Shown piece by piece: positions 34,881 to 45,577 of a stretch of DNA of 64,000 nucleotides. This stretch comes from Chrysomallon squamiferum (taxonomy: Eukaryota; Mollusca; Gastropoda; Neomphalida; Peltospiridae): positions 14,551,332 to 14,615,331 of the forward strand of contig CM022677.1 of assembly GCA_012295275.1 (NCBI GenBank). Direction: 5' to 3'. The notes under the pieces are model-generated. The model made no database searches and was not told the origin of the DNA. It worked only from the letters and a program-made list of their open reading frames with translations. Each line of letters opens with the position of its first letter. Positions within the stretch are counted from its first letter, which is position 1. The translations under genes and the position numbers were made by a program.

Positions 34881-35331
34881 GGAGATTCTTCATATTTCGC
34901 AGAATAAGGTCCGCTACAGAGAGAAAGAATGAAAAAGAAAAAGAAAAATAGAAATGAAATAAAGTGTAATGATTTTGGATAAAAACATTTTGTATCAATT
35001 AAAACTGACATTTATTCAAACACATTCATAAAATAAAATAAAAAAATAAAAAATGTGGAATAGCATAATAAAAAATAGAAATGTCATAAAATGTCTTAAC
35101 ATGGCGAGTTTGCATAAAGTAGTGACATCTAATTTGTACGTGTTTTGAAGAAGAAACAGAACAACTGCAGACAATACTTCAAAATCTTCATAATTTAAGA
35201 AGTGCGCCACTTCTAAATGACAGCTGTAATGCACATTTTAATCTGTTATTTTTTTTTTCTTGGGGAGTGTTTTTGTTTTCTTTTTTGTCTGTATGTTACT
35301 TTATTCTGACATAAACAAAGTATTAATATAA

Positions 35332-36012
35332 GAAATCCGTGAACATCTTCCAAGTTACGAAGATTTAAAAGTGGCCGCTGAGCTCTGTTTCGACTTCAAG
35401 ACACGTACAAATTAAATGCTATACGATTAACAGACGGTTTTATATTTGAACGATATATACAGAGATTATCAGCAGAAGACTGTTATCAATTAGGTCGCCT
35501 TGCATAGAAACTGAAAAAATACAAATATGTGCATATCTGGAGGACGATAAGTCTCGAAAAAGTTAGAACAGAAAAAATTCAGAACGTATCTCGGTTAAAA
35601 CTTCATGACTATGACATACACGGTAGAGAATTAGCGGGACAGATAGAGCAAGTTTTAAATTTGACAAATGAACAGTTAATGTTAGCTCGTGGACTAGAAT
35701 GTGCTCCGAACAGAAGAAAAAAGTATTCAAGTATATCAAAACTTAGGAAAGAAAAGAGAAAAAATGGAAGAGTTAAAGAAAAAACAACTTTCGATGCTCT
35801 CTGTCGTGGTGAAGACGTTATTAAAGTACGACAGCGACATCGTCTGAAATGTCGCTACCATTGCAATATCAAAAACCGCTTCTAATTCTTAAGCCTGCTA
35901 AAGAAGAGATTCTGCATTTCTCACCGAAAATTGTTCTCTATCATGATTTTATCAGTGATGCTGCAATTTAAGACACTAAAACAGTTTCTATGCCACTTTT
36001 AAAAATATCTGA
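35332..36012 (+). pseudogene. P4HA: Prolyl 4-hydroxylase alpha subunit pseudogene fragment
   Basis: Prolyl 4-hydroxylase alpha subunits work in the ER lumen, hydroxylating collagen-type prolines with Fe(II) and 2-oxoglutarate. This fragment starts with REHLPSYEDLKVAAE. After a one-base deletion near 35382 it reads LQDTYKLN, then RLSAEDCYQLGRLA (peptide-binding domain) and an in-frame TAG at 35505. It then stays open to 35885 through ALCRGEDVIKVRQRHRLKCR, where CRGE and a CRYH-type stretch are family hallmarks. A third frame follows with LILKPAKEEI, KIVLYHDFISDAAI and a TAA at 35969. It ends before the HxD...H iron-binding dioxygenase core. No introns interrupt about 225 codons, which suggests a retrocopy. 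Confidence 0.85.
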
Positions 36013-37559
36013 AATCAGTTGTTATGAAAAGCAGCTTTTGAAATTAATGTTAAACTTGGAGGTCATGACAGAGAAAGAAATATTAAAAAAAAAACACCAA
36101 TTAAAACTTTAAAAAAAACACAAAAAAACGCAGACATCAATGACAGACTGACAACTGATAGACCATTGACATTTGTAATAAAAAATATTCCTGTTTTATG
36201 TTATTTTAATCTTTAGAAATCTGCACTCTGTCTAAAACGGTATATCACGTTGTCTCAATGAATCATCCGGTTTTGACAGCGTGCACTGTATTTATTTTTA
36301 TTATTTATATTTCAGTTATTTATCACATATTAATAGATACGGTATATTGTTTATAGTATGTAAACTGATATTCCTGGAAATACCTACACATTTACATTTA
36401 TTACTCTTTATACAGCTATATACGACGTTTCGTTATCAGCGATTTTCTGTGGTGTGCAATGACTTACACCGAGAACCCCACAAACAGAAGAAAGAAAGAA
36501 ACTATAGCTGAAGGGAGATTACTCTCATATATTTTTTTAGTTCGGGGGGAGGCTGGATTTCTACTTTTATTTGCGGTATTTGTTATTTATGGTTTTTTCA
36601 GTTAAATGTAGATTCTAAGAATCATGAAGAGTTGACTTCTTTATTAAATGCAGGTAATGGTAGAATATTACTTTCTTGAATTTTTTTTTTTGCTTTTTTC
36701 GGGTTTCTTTTCCTGGCGCGCTGAAATATTAAATAAAAACATATGAAATTTAATATGTTTTAATATATTTGTGAAAATTCAATTTTACTGTGGTAACATT
36801 TCTTTTGATTATTAATATCAATGTGTGTGCGTGTGTGTGCGTGTCTGTTTAAAACTGTATTAAACAGTGATTAAAGTGAATCAAGTGAAAAGTGACACAA
36901 TGTAATGAAATAATGAGTCAAGGCAAATACATTTATGTTAGGCTATGAAATGACTAAATACATGAAGATTAACAATGATAAACGATTTTATTACAGCATA
37001 TTTCTATTGTGTTAGCGTCTGTAAAGATAAAAAGGAGTAAAGGAGGTGACTAGGGAAATGTTTCTCCACATCAGTGTGCCCAGACAGTCAATGCTGTCAT
37101 AAAAGAGACAGGAACAAATTAATTTAAAAACTAACTTACAAGTACTCCTTTTTCTACTTTATTAGAAAGGTCACTGTGAAATATACGTTTGAAATTTACA
37201 TTTGTATTAAAATATATAAAAACTGACCCAAACAAAACAAACAACCCCCGCCCAAGAAAGCTAATCTGACTGCATCGTGCACAAACAAAGAAAAGAAAAT
37301 ATTAAAACTTTTCAAGTGTAGAACACTGGGTAGAAAATTTAAAAATAAATAAATAAATAAATAAAAAAATAAAACCTTTATAATTAATAACCACTGGATG
37401 TAGATGAAAACAATATGTCGTTGTAGCAAGACTGAATATCAAATTACATTTTAATTTTTCATAATGTAAATATTATTTCAGTGTTTAAATCGAATTGTCA
37501 TCATTTTATTATCTTTATACGTCTTTCATATCTACTATCATTACTATTACTTTCTTTTA

Positions 37560-37595
<36 letters not shown>

Positions 37596-38167
37596 AATCC
37601 ATATTTCTGAATTGTTATTTCTAAAGGTAAAATATAAAAGATTATTTTAACGTCGTTTTTAATTTACCTTGCGTTTTAGTTTTCTTGGATGAACTGGTTC
37701 TAAAAGACAAATATGAACCAATAAGACAGGTGTATCTAACATACTCTGATGAAAACTCACTAACGTATTTTTAAAAGCAAAAATGTATCATTTGGTTCTT
37801 TTTCATTCAAAGACGTATACAAAATAAAGCATACTTAGTTCACCTCTATACAAACATATTTTAAATAATTTCATCAGAACAAAAATTGTTTGGTGGCATC
37901 CTAGGTATGAGCCCATACATTATATATGTCACTATTCTGATTTATGTTTGTGGGCGTCTTTTTATTCCTGTTTGTTTTTCTTTTCCATTTTTGCCAAACA
38001 CTAACGGCATTTCAGACATTTGAGACAATTTCAAATGAAATAAATTCAAATAATAATAAAAATAAATGATTCTTGTCTCACCTTTATCAGGATGTTTAGC
38101 AGTTTTTTCTGTTAAAATTAAATAAAAAAATAATAAAGAAAAACAACAACAATAAAATAATAAAAAC

Positions 38168-38220
<53 letters not shown>

Positions 38221-39187
38221 ATACCTAAGCTAACATTTATTTTTGTTATAAATACAACAAACAGGAAAGTGAAAAAGTTATGTACTTAAGAAAAAACAGA
38301 GTTCCGTGTGGCTAACTAGATTGATTTCGACTGCCTATATTAATGTTGAGAAAATTGTTAGATATCATTAGTTTAATTCAGCAAAGCAGTAAAATAGAAA
38401 AGCGTAGAAACCTCTACGAAAAAAGGATTTGATTCAAAACTACTAAAATAAGGTATAGTTTTCTTCAAAACGATTTCGTTTTTCACCCATTGATTTCAGT
38501 GTAAAAATGACGAAATAATTTTCAACTAAAGATTTCCAGTGACGTAGAAGATCGGCGGGAAATATAAATATGTCGACTAGACATATCTCAAAAAGATCAA
38601 ACCCAACGTTAGGCCTATAATTCCCACAAATATTTGTAACTACCGTCAATGTTTTGAACACACACGCTCACGCACAGTCATGTACAAAGTTGGTTTTAAG
38701 CAAGATTTATTTCTATACTCTGGGATCATAATATCTATATGTAATATCATTTTAATGTGAAAACGTAGTATAATAATTCTTCTAGTACTTCAACTGTTGT
38801 TATTTAAGCTGCTATTATTTAAACTCCAGCTGTTATTTAAGAAGCTTTACAAGACAACTTAGAAATGTAATAGATCTGTAATTATGAGCATTATTTTTAA
38901 TCAACGTTAGAAAAAGAATGGGTAACGAATGCAAACAGGGCTACAGACATAGCTATTTTCATTTGTCACCAGTAATCTATGTTTAATTACAACGGGAAGG
39001 TCTACGTTGTTCAAGGCCACCGAGAGACGTCCTGTCCGTCTCTTTACAATAATCTCTTACGTCTACAAATCGTGCTAGAAACATTATCACATAAATCATA
39101 TTTATTTTTAATTTTCTCGAATAGAAAATTATATTCATTTTAACAAAATATAACTTAATGACAATGGACAGATGCAATGACAGATGT

Positions 39188-39246
<59 letters not shown>

Positions 39247-42100
39247 TTGATATGACCCTGTCATAGTTTGTATTCAGTTAATAAAAAATAAGGCGATATT
39301 TTTAATTAAGGATGCCGCTATTTACACTATAAATCACATAACATCACATAATTATAAACAAGTAAAAACAAGCTGTCAGTTTTACTTAAGGATAACGCTA
39401 TTTACACTGATAATTTTAACACTGAGTTACAAAAATAAAGTATAATAACGTGTCCACTATTTCTGTAAAAGTTTATGCGGTAATTTAGTTACATTGTGTT
39501 ACACAGAACATTCATAGTTAGAGAGTAGCGGTGACTCCAACCATTCAGTATAATCTGTGGATCAAGCTAATAACATGTAATACTAGTTAGACAGTGATGA
39601 CGTGTAAAAATTAAGCAAAGTAAAATTATCAGTGTAAATAGTGTATTTTCTTAATAAAAACACAACGTTATTTTTATCTGGTTGCGATATTTTATTCCTG
39701 AATATTAACTGTACTTCTCAACTAGAAATATTAAGATGAATATGACTTCACATATAATTAATTATTTGCTATTATTTAACAATGTAACCTCAGCTTTTCA
39801 ATACATACCTGTCTAGAAAAAGAAAATCAATATTTAACTATCAGGTGCAGCTAAAATCTAATCCAGTTTTGCTTAGTAACAAAGAACTGCAGTCTGGAAG
39901 GCCTCGTTATTTCTCAATTTCTCAATTTCACAACTATCCTTCTTGAATGAGATGATATTCAGTAAGTTATACGACAAATTATACTGAAAATTACAGGTAT
40001 GATTTCACTTGTTAAATTCAGAAATATAGATGGAACTTCCGTGTTATAATGTTTTTATAAATATCTGTAGCTTTATATGTGTCGTGAAACATATATCGAG
40101 AAATAAAGAGAGCGCATTTATAAGCACCAGAACATTTTCACTGAAAAACAAAACAGCAGAACTTTGTGCACTAACTTCAGATACCGCTACGAAGTGTCCG
40201 TTTTATTAAAAATAACAAGATATTATATTTTACTTTGCTAATTCTAAATCGTATAATAAAAAGGTGTAATTGTACTGTTCGTGAACTTAAATATTATATA
40301 CACTACAGAAAATATTGATAACCACAGTTATCACTGAGAGTTATAAATGATAATTCTACATGCCGTTATAAAAAGAAAAATATGAGAATTAATTATATTT
40401 ACAGTTTGTAGGTTAAGTATGTTGACAAATGTTAATCTCATATTTTATTAATATCGTATGTTTATATAAGGTTATATTTAAAAATATCAGATTTAATTCT
40501 CTTGAATCACGATAGTGTGTACTGATTAGCTGAGAACAAAGAATGTTATTTTATTATGCGAAGTTTATTTGTTTTCATTACATTCATTAAAAGGTTGTAT
40601 AGTGTAATATACTTTACATTTCTTATTATACCTGAAGTTCTCTTACTACATTAGATATTTATATCCGCTCCCCAGTAATTATCAATGAGTCAGTGAAGCA
40701 GACAGTTGTCACAGTCCTCTGTCAACAGCTAAATAACCACACCAATAATAACACTTAATATTTTTATTTTTTATTTTGTTTTTATTTCTCTGTAAAAACG
40801 GAAGCTTCCTATATATGTCTGACGCTATTCTCTTAGTTTCATTAGAACTGTTCTGAGTGCGGATATAAAAATTACTTCCAATTTTTTATTAGGCCTCGTA
40901 AAGTTATCAGAGAAATCAGATTTATTCTTAGTGTATTGTTTCTGTCGAGATAAAATCTAAATACTTCTTTTTAAAAAAATATATAATAATGATAATAATA
41001 ATAGTAAACTGATTTATGAGAAATCGTGAACTTTTACAAAACCACAGTTAACTATAGAATATCGATGTTTACACTGATAATGTTATCCATCGATAACTAA
41101 ATATGTAGGGAGAGATGTAAATTGTGTCGCGGAATGTCATGTTACTGCGTCATAAAACAAAGTATCACATTATGACACTGAAAGGTGCACAGTTAATTTT
41201 CAGTAATATCAATACAATAATAAATACAGTATTCATCTAGCACTTCACGCGTTTCTGTATAGTCTTATTATTGTTAATAATAAAATAACTTATTATTAAA
41301 GACCATAATTTTTCAGTATATAAGGAGGACATTAATTTGGGGGAAAATATAATAATATTAATATCAAATGTCGTTTACAATAAAATATTTCCTTTTTCTG
41401 AAGCCTTGAATTGTTTTTGATCAGAGGACTGGTAAATTCATATCAAACGTTAAACAGATTTGTCGTAGCTGTGATGTTAGCTGAAAGCGTTTTTCAGGTT
41501 TCTGAATAAAGACCAAACATTAATTCTAAAAGTAAGGGTTCTTTTTAATATTATCACCTAAAAATGTAAAATGTAGTAGGAAAATGTATATACGCTCTGT
41601 GTGTGTGTGTGTGTGTGTGTCCATATCTATATTTCTGTATAAAAATGTAAACTTATCCTATTTAAATTTATTTTGTGAATATGAATGTGTAAGTAAAGTG
41701 CCTTTTGTAAACTGCGAATGTGAAATGAGGACTCAATATTTTTATTGTAATGTACGCAAACTAACAAAAACACGTTCCTTATGTCAGTTCAGGTATTTTG
41801 TTTTATGATTTACAGTCAGCGATCAAGTGGGTTAAGAGAATTTACATTATCCTCACTTGAAGAAATCACAGTTGTTTTCACTCGAGTGTTTACAATAATC
41901 ATGTTTAAAAAGGATATATTTTCAAAGATAGGTTTGATTGAACAAATTTCTTGTTTAACCAACACAGCAATTTTTGAGATTACGAGTTCAAGATTAATGT
42001 GTAATGAAAATTATAAACAACATTCACAAATTTATTTCATTGGAATATTTAGATTACTGTTCAGAAATGTGTTCAAATTTTTTAGAGATGTTAAATTGCA
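36013..42100. other. AT-rich; no gene seen; includes copy B right part
   Basis: Bases 36013-39654 belong to the segment absent from copy A and show no convincing exon. Simple repeats are (A)31 at 37561-37591, (CA)n at 38168-38217 and (AG)n at 39190-39241. One AAGGGAGATTACTCTC motif lies at 36512. Bases 39655-41248 are copy B. ORFs at 41584-42104 are AT-rich and unrecognised. Confidence 0.5.
39655..41248. repeat. Segmental duplication copy B, right part
   Basis: Starts at TTATCTGGTTGCGATATTTT and matches 17545-19302 in order, with small indels. For example, it lacks about 170 bases corresponding to 18955-19165. The match ends at ATTCATCTAGCAC, precisely where the hAT element begins in copy A. 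Confidence 0.8.
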
Positions 42101-42364
42101 TTAATAACAGAAAAACAAATTTATCAACAAAAATTCAAAAACAATTAAAACAAGGCAAACAAAAATGAAAACAACATTAATTTATTTTAATAAATATCAA
42201 CATTAGTAATTATAACATATAAACAACAAGTGTAAGTTAAATAGATATTTCTCTGTACAGAAGACAGCAGGTACAGATCTGGGGTGTGGTGTGTTAACAT
42301 ATTTGCGTGATGAGAAAATACCCCAAATATTTTCTTGCTCCTCTACCATATAACACCTTCAAAT

Positions 42365-42560
42365 TATTTCAACCTTACTCTTGTGGTGTAAAAAAAACAA
42401 AGTTACACATACTGGCTTTTTGACCAAATGAACTTTAAGACTTATGCTCCTTCGGGCGCAGCCTAAGCACCTTCGGGGGTTAAAGTGCATTTGGTCAAAA
42501 AGCCAAAAGCCAGTATGTGTAACTTTGTTTTCTTTACACCACAAGAGTAAGTTTGAAATA
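42365..42560. repeat. 196-nt imperfect palindrome resembling a parvoviral terminal hairpin
   Basis: The left arm 42365-42438 pairs with the right arm 42480-42560. There are only about three mismatches and one 7-base bulge (TTTTGGC extra in the right arm). The arms include CTTACTCTTGTGGTGTAAA, then GTTACACATACTGGC, then TTTTTGACCAAATG. The 41-base tip is GC-rich, unlike its surroundings, and holds two CCTTCGGG mini-hairpins (42449-42456 and 42470-42477). A long stem with two small arms at the tip is the form of parvovirus terminal palindromes. Capsid-like frames start 128 bases downstream. Alternative: an unrelated foldback transposon. Confidence 0.7.
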
Positions 42561-42628
42561 TATTATGATTTTCACACATACATTTTTTTTCTTTGACATC
42601 ATCAGTATGTCACATGACTAATTTTTAA

Positions 42629-42635
42629 TATAAAT
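42629..42635 (+). promoter_or_regulatory. TATA-like box upstream of the capsid-like frame
   Basis: TATAAAT lies between the hairpin and the first ATG (42688), at a distance that would place transcription start near 42660. It is in an AT-rich stretch, so chance is a real possibility. Confidence 0.3.
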
Positions 42636-42687
42636 ATACAACACTACTAAAATATTTCATTTGCAAATTAATATTGCATGAGATAAC

Positions 42688-43107
42688 ATGTTCACAGCTA
42701 TTGGATTGATAGCAACCAAGCTAATTGAATCTGCATTTGACATATCAGTGGAATTTGCAACTGATGCAACATTAGAATCTACAGCACCAGCAGTAGCAGA
42801 AATCATTGGCGCTGATAATATATTTCTCGACGAAGCAACTGGATTAGCACAAACGGTTGTTGAATATTCAATAGAATCTATTGCAGATTATACTAAGTCT
42901 CAGATCTAAAAAGCAGTTGAAGAATTTCCTTACGCTGTGCAAGGAACTAGTTTATCTGACAAAAATATTATAAGCAAAGATAACGAACAACAGAAAGAAG
43001 AAGAGGAAGAAGAAGAGAACGTTACTTATATATTAATCGTTTTAATGCACAAAGGAAAACGTATATTGGATAAAAAGGAAGTTACTCGTCTTTGGGCAAT
43101 AGCATAA
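42688..43107 (+). pseudogene. Parvovirus-like element: Ala/Ile-rich N-terminal frame
   Basis: Two adjacent reading segments share one frame, 42688-42909 and 42910-43107, separated by a TAA at 42907. The first is rich in Ala, Ile and acidic residues and looks like a membrane-active N-terminal region. The second holds a run of seven Glu (from GAAGAAGAGGAAGAAGAAGA) followed by a basic stretch. I do not see the Ca-binding and His-Asp motifs of a parvoviral phospholipase A2 domain. The assignment comes from position between the hairpin and the capsid-like frames and not from a recognised domain. Stops show it is not functional. Confidence 0.5.
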
Positions 43108-43139
43108 TCTAAAGCATTAAATAATTACAACAGTTAAAT

Positions 43140-43613
43140 GTGTCTAGGGATCAAGCTCAAGAAAACTGGTTACAGATTCGACGTAGATATCCAAATTTGC
43201 AAATACCGAATTCAGATTTGTATTCGGCAATAGATAATCTTTGACAAGAATATAACAATACTGAAGATTCGAATGAAGATGACCCTTTTGATTTGCCTTT
43301 ATTCTCAGAAGACCACGAAAGACAAACAAAAGAAACAACGAAAAGACACACAGAAAAACCAATTAATCCACCACCAAATAAGAAACGTAAAGAAAATCCA
43401 CAGTTATCTACAACTGTATCTGAAGATGTCGAAAATACTGCAGCGAAAGGAACATATCTACAACCAGAAGAAAGTCTGATGAATCCTGATTCGGTCACAG
43501 GAAACGAAGTCTGTCAAACTGGTGGTAGTGAAGCTGTGCAAGGAGCACTAATGTTCTCTATCACAGATTTGGAGGAACAACAACAGCGGCTAATCCTAAG
43601 TACATCAAAGTAA
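43140..43613 (+). pseudogene. Parvovirus-like element: middle segment with basic cluster
   Basis: The frame differs from the preceding segment, so a frameshift lies near 43110-43140. It is interrupted once by TGA at 43242. Visible features are a WLQIRRRYP stretch, an acidic run (EDSNEDDPF), a Pro/Lys/Arg cluster (PPPNKKRK) that could serve as a nuclear localisation signal, and a Ser/Thr/Gln-rich tail ending at 43613. A basic cluster of this kind is common in the unique N-terminal region of parvoviral minor capsid proteins. No enzyme motif is seen. Confidence 0.5.
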
Positions 43614-43674
43614 AAAGAAAATTTAAACGTAAATTTACTAGTGTTTAAACTTCACTAAATTAAGAAAAGCAGAA

Positions 43675-43990
43675 ATGAATGTTCTGAATAACGAAGTTCA
43701 AATAGGTTGGCCCAGTGCTATTGGAGATCCATCCGTATGTAAATGTACTTTTAATCATGTTGGTCATAATAATACCTTATTGGTATAAACAAGCTAGTAC
43801 TAAACCTGAAGATTGGAATTTACCAGATGAATTTGTAGGTTATAGAATTAAAAAGTTTGGATTCAATATTAATAATATGATGATTCATGTTTTAAACAAT
43901 AATAAGGCTGATCATAATGAAGTTCCTGCTATAGCTCCACCAAATGCTAGAGTGTGGACTTTTACTGATATCAACAAAAAATACAGGTGA
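43675..43990 (+). pseudogene. Parvovirus-like capsid (VP) fragment, beta-barrel start
   Basis: Two overlapping frames: 43675-43788 (containing GWPSAIGDP and HVGHNNTL) and 43715-43990 (containing KPEDWNLPDEFVGYRIKKFG, then PPNARVWTF). A P-x-DW, then a YRIKxxG stretch followed later by a WTFxD element matches the layout of the N-terminal part of parvoviral capsid jelly rolls as I know it. A frameshift near 43790 breaks it. After 43990 the frame closes and the next 500 bases are fragmentary. Confidence 0.6.
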
Positions 43991-44134
43991 TTATAGTCAT
44001 AATAAGTTATTTAGAGATGAAGAATGTATGGATCAAACCGATGAGCGAAGTATCAAGGTACAACCTGATAGAAATATATGTTTGCCAAGTGATATAGGAA
44101 TGCAGGTTTAAAATAATGCTTGTACACTGAAAAA

Positions 44135-44460
44135 TGTACATAACCGACACCTAATTATATTTATGATTTAAAAAATCATGACGTTACAGAGAAACTGTAA
44201 TTAGTGCAGGACGTTTGCTTTAGATTATGAATGTAAAAATGCTCCTCTAGTATAATTTCAGTCAAGTTGCTGGTAACGTAAAAAAGAGTAATTATTAATT
44301 TAGTAATGAAAGTGCAAAATATTTTGAAGTGTGGCCAACGGATGAAATAACAGTAACTGAAATCACTCAACATCCAATGGGAAAAGCTATGACAGGTTAT
44401 TTTAATCATCAGAATCAAAATGTTGATTATAAAGCATGTTTTCAGAATTTAGTTAGGTGA
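44135..44460 (+). pseudogene. Parvovirus-like capsid, degraded middle
   Basis: Short plus-strand frames with stops. A readable piece near 44300-44400 includes KVWPTDEIT-like wording in a broken frame. The order is consistent with one capsid gene decaying in place. No frame longer than about 40 codons is intact. Confidence 0.35.
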
Positions 44461-44509
44461 ACCAGCAATGGCAAATGATAGTAATCAAAATAAATTGATT
44501 TAAAAAGGT

Positions 44510-45033
44510 GTGACAGCAAATGATATAAGTGATCAAAATGTCAAAACAGAAATGGACGGAAGTCATCGTAGAACACATGAATGTAACAGACCACCAATGT
44601 TTTTGATAGGTATTTATCCGGATGTTGAAAGAACAACTAATGGTAACACGTTATTCTTTAATTATCACGCTAATCTTCAAATAACGCATTATAGTGAAGT
44701 AGAGTTCATAGTTAGGACTGGTATGTGTCCTAAATACATTCCTATTGGACTTGGTGGTTGCCCTGGTGTTATGAGAGGAATGTTTATACTGTGGTTGCTG
44801 GTAAAAAAGATAATATAAAACATACAGAACAAGAAATTTTTTTATCTAAAAATTCTGAACAATATTTCAAGAGAATTAAAAAATCTTGGCAGCTACGAAT
44901 AGACGCTCCAATATGGGATAATTGGAATAGAAGAAAACCTAGACCGGCGGTTGTTTTGGCCTATACATGGTGTTTATGGTGATAGGACTGTCCCTATCGT
45001 TGGAAAAGAAAATGATTGGAAATATCCTTTATA
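44510..45033 (+). pseudogene. Parvovirus-like capsid C-terminal fragment
   Basis: Frames 44510-44818 and 44758-44982 overlap across a frameshift near 44790. The first contains RPPMFLIGIYPDVERTTNG, then FFNYHANLQITHYSEVEF, a mid- to late-capsid signature in which a Y-P motif precedes an N-Y-x-A strand and a polar E-x-E strand. The second continues with a Lys-rich stretch and a short Trp/Arg-Pro tail near the end of the coding region. Stops and shifts show that this copy is inactive. Homology is from recollection of parvoviral capsids, so the genus is not assigned. Confidence 0.6.
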
Positions 45034-45270
45034 AATTTCATTAAAATTAATTTTATTAATAACTATATTGTTATTTAATACAAAATTAATTTATTATATA
45101 TTACATAAAATAAGGTTTAAACGAAGAGCTTAGTTTTGGACAATATTTAATTCTTCATTATTAATACCTTTTAAATGGAATACAATTTATTCTATTTTTA
45201 TTTTTATTTATTATTATTATTATTGACAAAGGAAGATGTTATTTTAGTGATGAGCTTATCTATATTTAGT

Positions 45271-45372
45271 TGACGTCAGAAAGTCGAAGCTGATTGGTCA
45301 ATTTGAATATTATTACGTCATTAGCAACTAGACAATTAGCAACAAAAGTCAGCTGCAGTTGTGTTTATAAAG
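45271..45372 (+). promoter_or_regulatory. Compact promoter-like cluster: CRE, inverted CCAAT, CRE-like, TATA
   Basis: TGACGTCA (45271-45278) is a perfect palindromic CRE. ATTGG (45293-45297) is an inverted CCAAT box. TTACGTCA (45313-45320) is a CRE variant with one mismatch. TTTATAAAG (45364-45372) is a TATA box. CG-containing sites are rare in this AT-rich region, which makes the cluster notable. The ATG at 45392 is only about 20 bases after the TATA box, upstream of the expected start of transcription. Confidence 0.5.
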
Positions 45373-45391
45373 CGAACAAAAAGTAGAAAAA

Positions 45392-45577
45392 ATGAAGTGG
45401 TTGTCTTGGTGTTGTCCATGTGTCAAGCGTCGAAGCCGCCAAAACGCTAGTACGAGCTTCTCAGAAAGAACAAAGAGCTGTGCAATATTCTCACAGATTT
45501 ATTGTATTAGAACGAAACAAACATTTGATTTGTCTGTCAGTCTGCTTTCCTTAGGTTCTTCTACAATAGAATACTGA
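45392..45577 (+). CDS. 61-codon ORF with CC-x-C N-terminus, unknown
   Basis: The ORF begins MKWLSWCCPCVKRRSRQN. A short hydrophobic start, a Cys cluster and then a basic stretch resemble a palmitoylated membrane-anchor sequence, but I know no matching family. It follows the CRE/CCAAT/TATA cluster and lies about 360 bases past the end of the parvovirus-like frames, so it could belong either to the viral remnant or to host DNA. Because the ATG is so close to the TATA box, this start codon may not be used. It is short and may be non-coding. Confidence 0.25.
   Translation: MKWLSWCCPCVKRRSRQNASTSFSERTKSCAIFSQIYCIRTKQTFDLSVSLLSLGSSTIEY

Noticed and set aside
42365-42560. Palindrome as an ordinary MITE
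   Set aside because: Not fully excluded, but there is no clear target-site duplication, the tip has two internal mini-hairpins, and capsid-like frames follow at once. A terminal viral palindrome explains more.
42688-42909. N-terminal frame as a papilloma/polyomavirus minor capsid protein
   Set aside because: The Ala/Ile-rich start is superficially similar, but the start lacks the usual second-position Gly and the downstream fragments fit a parvoviral capsid better.
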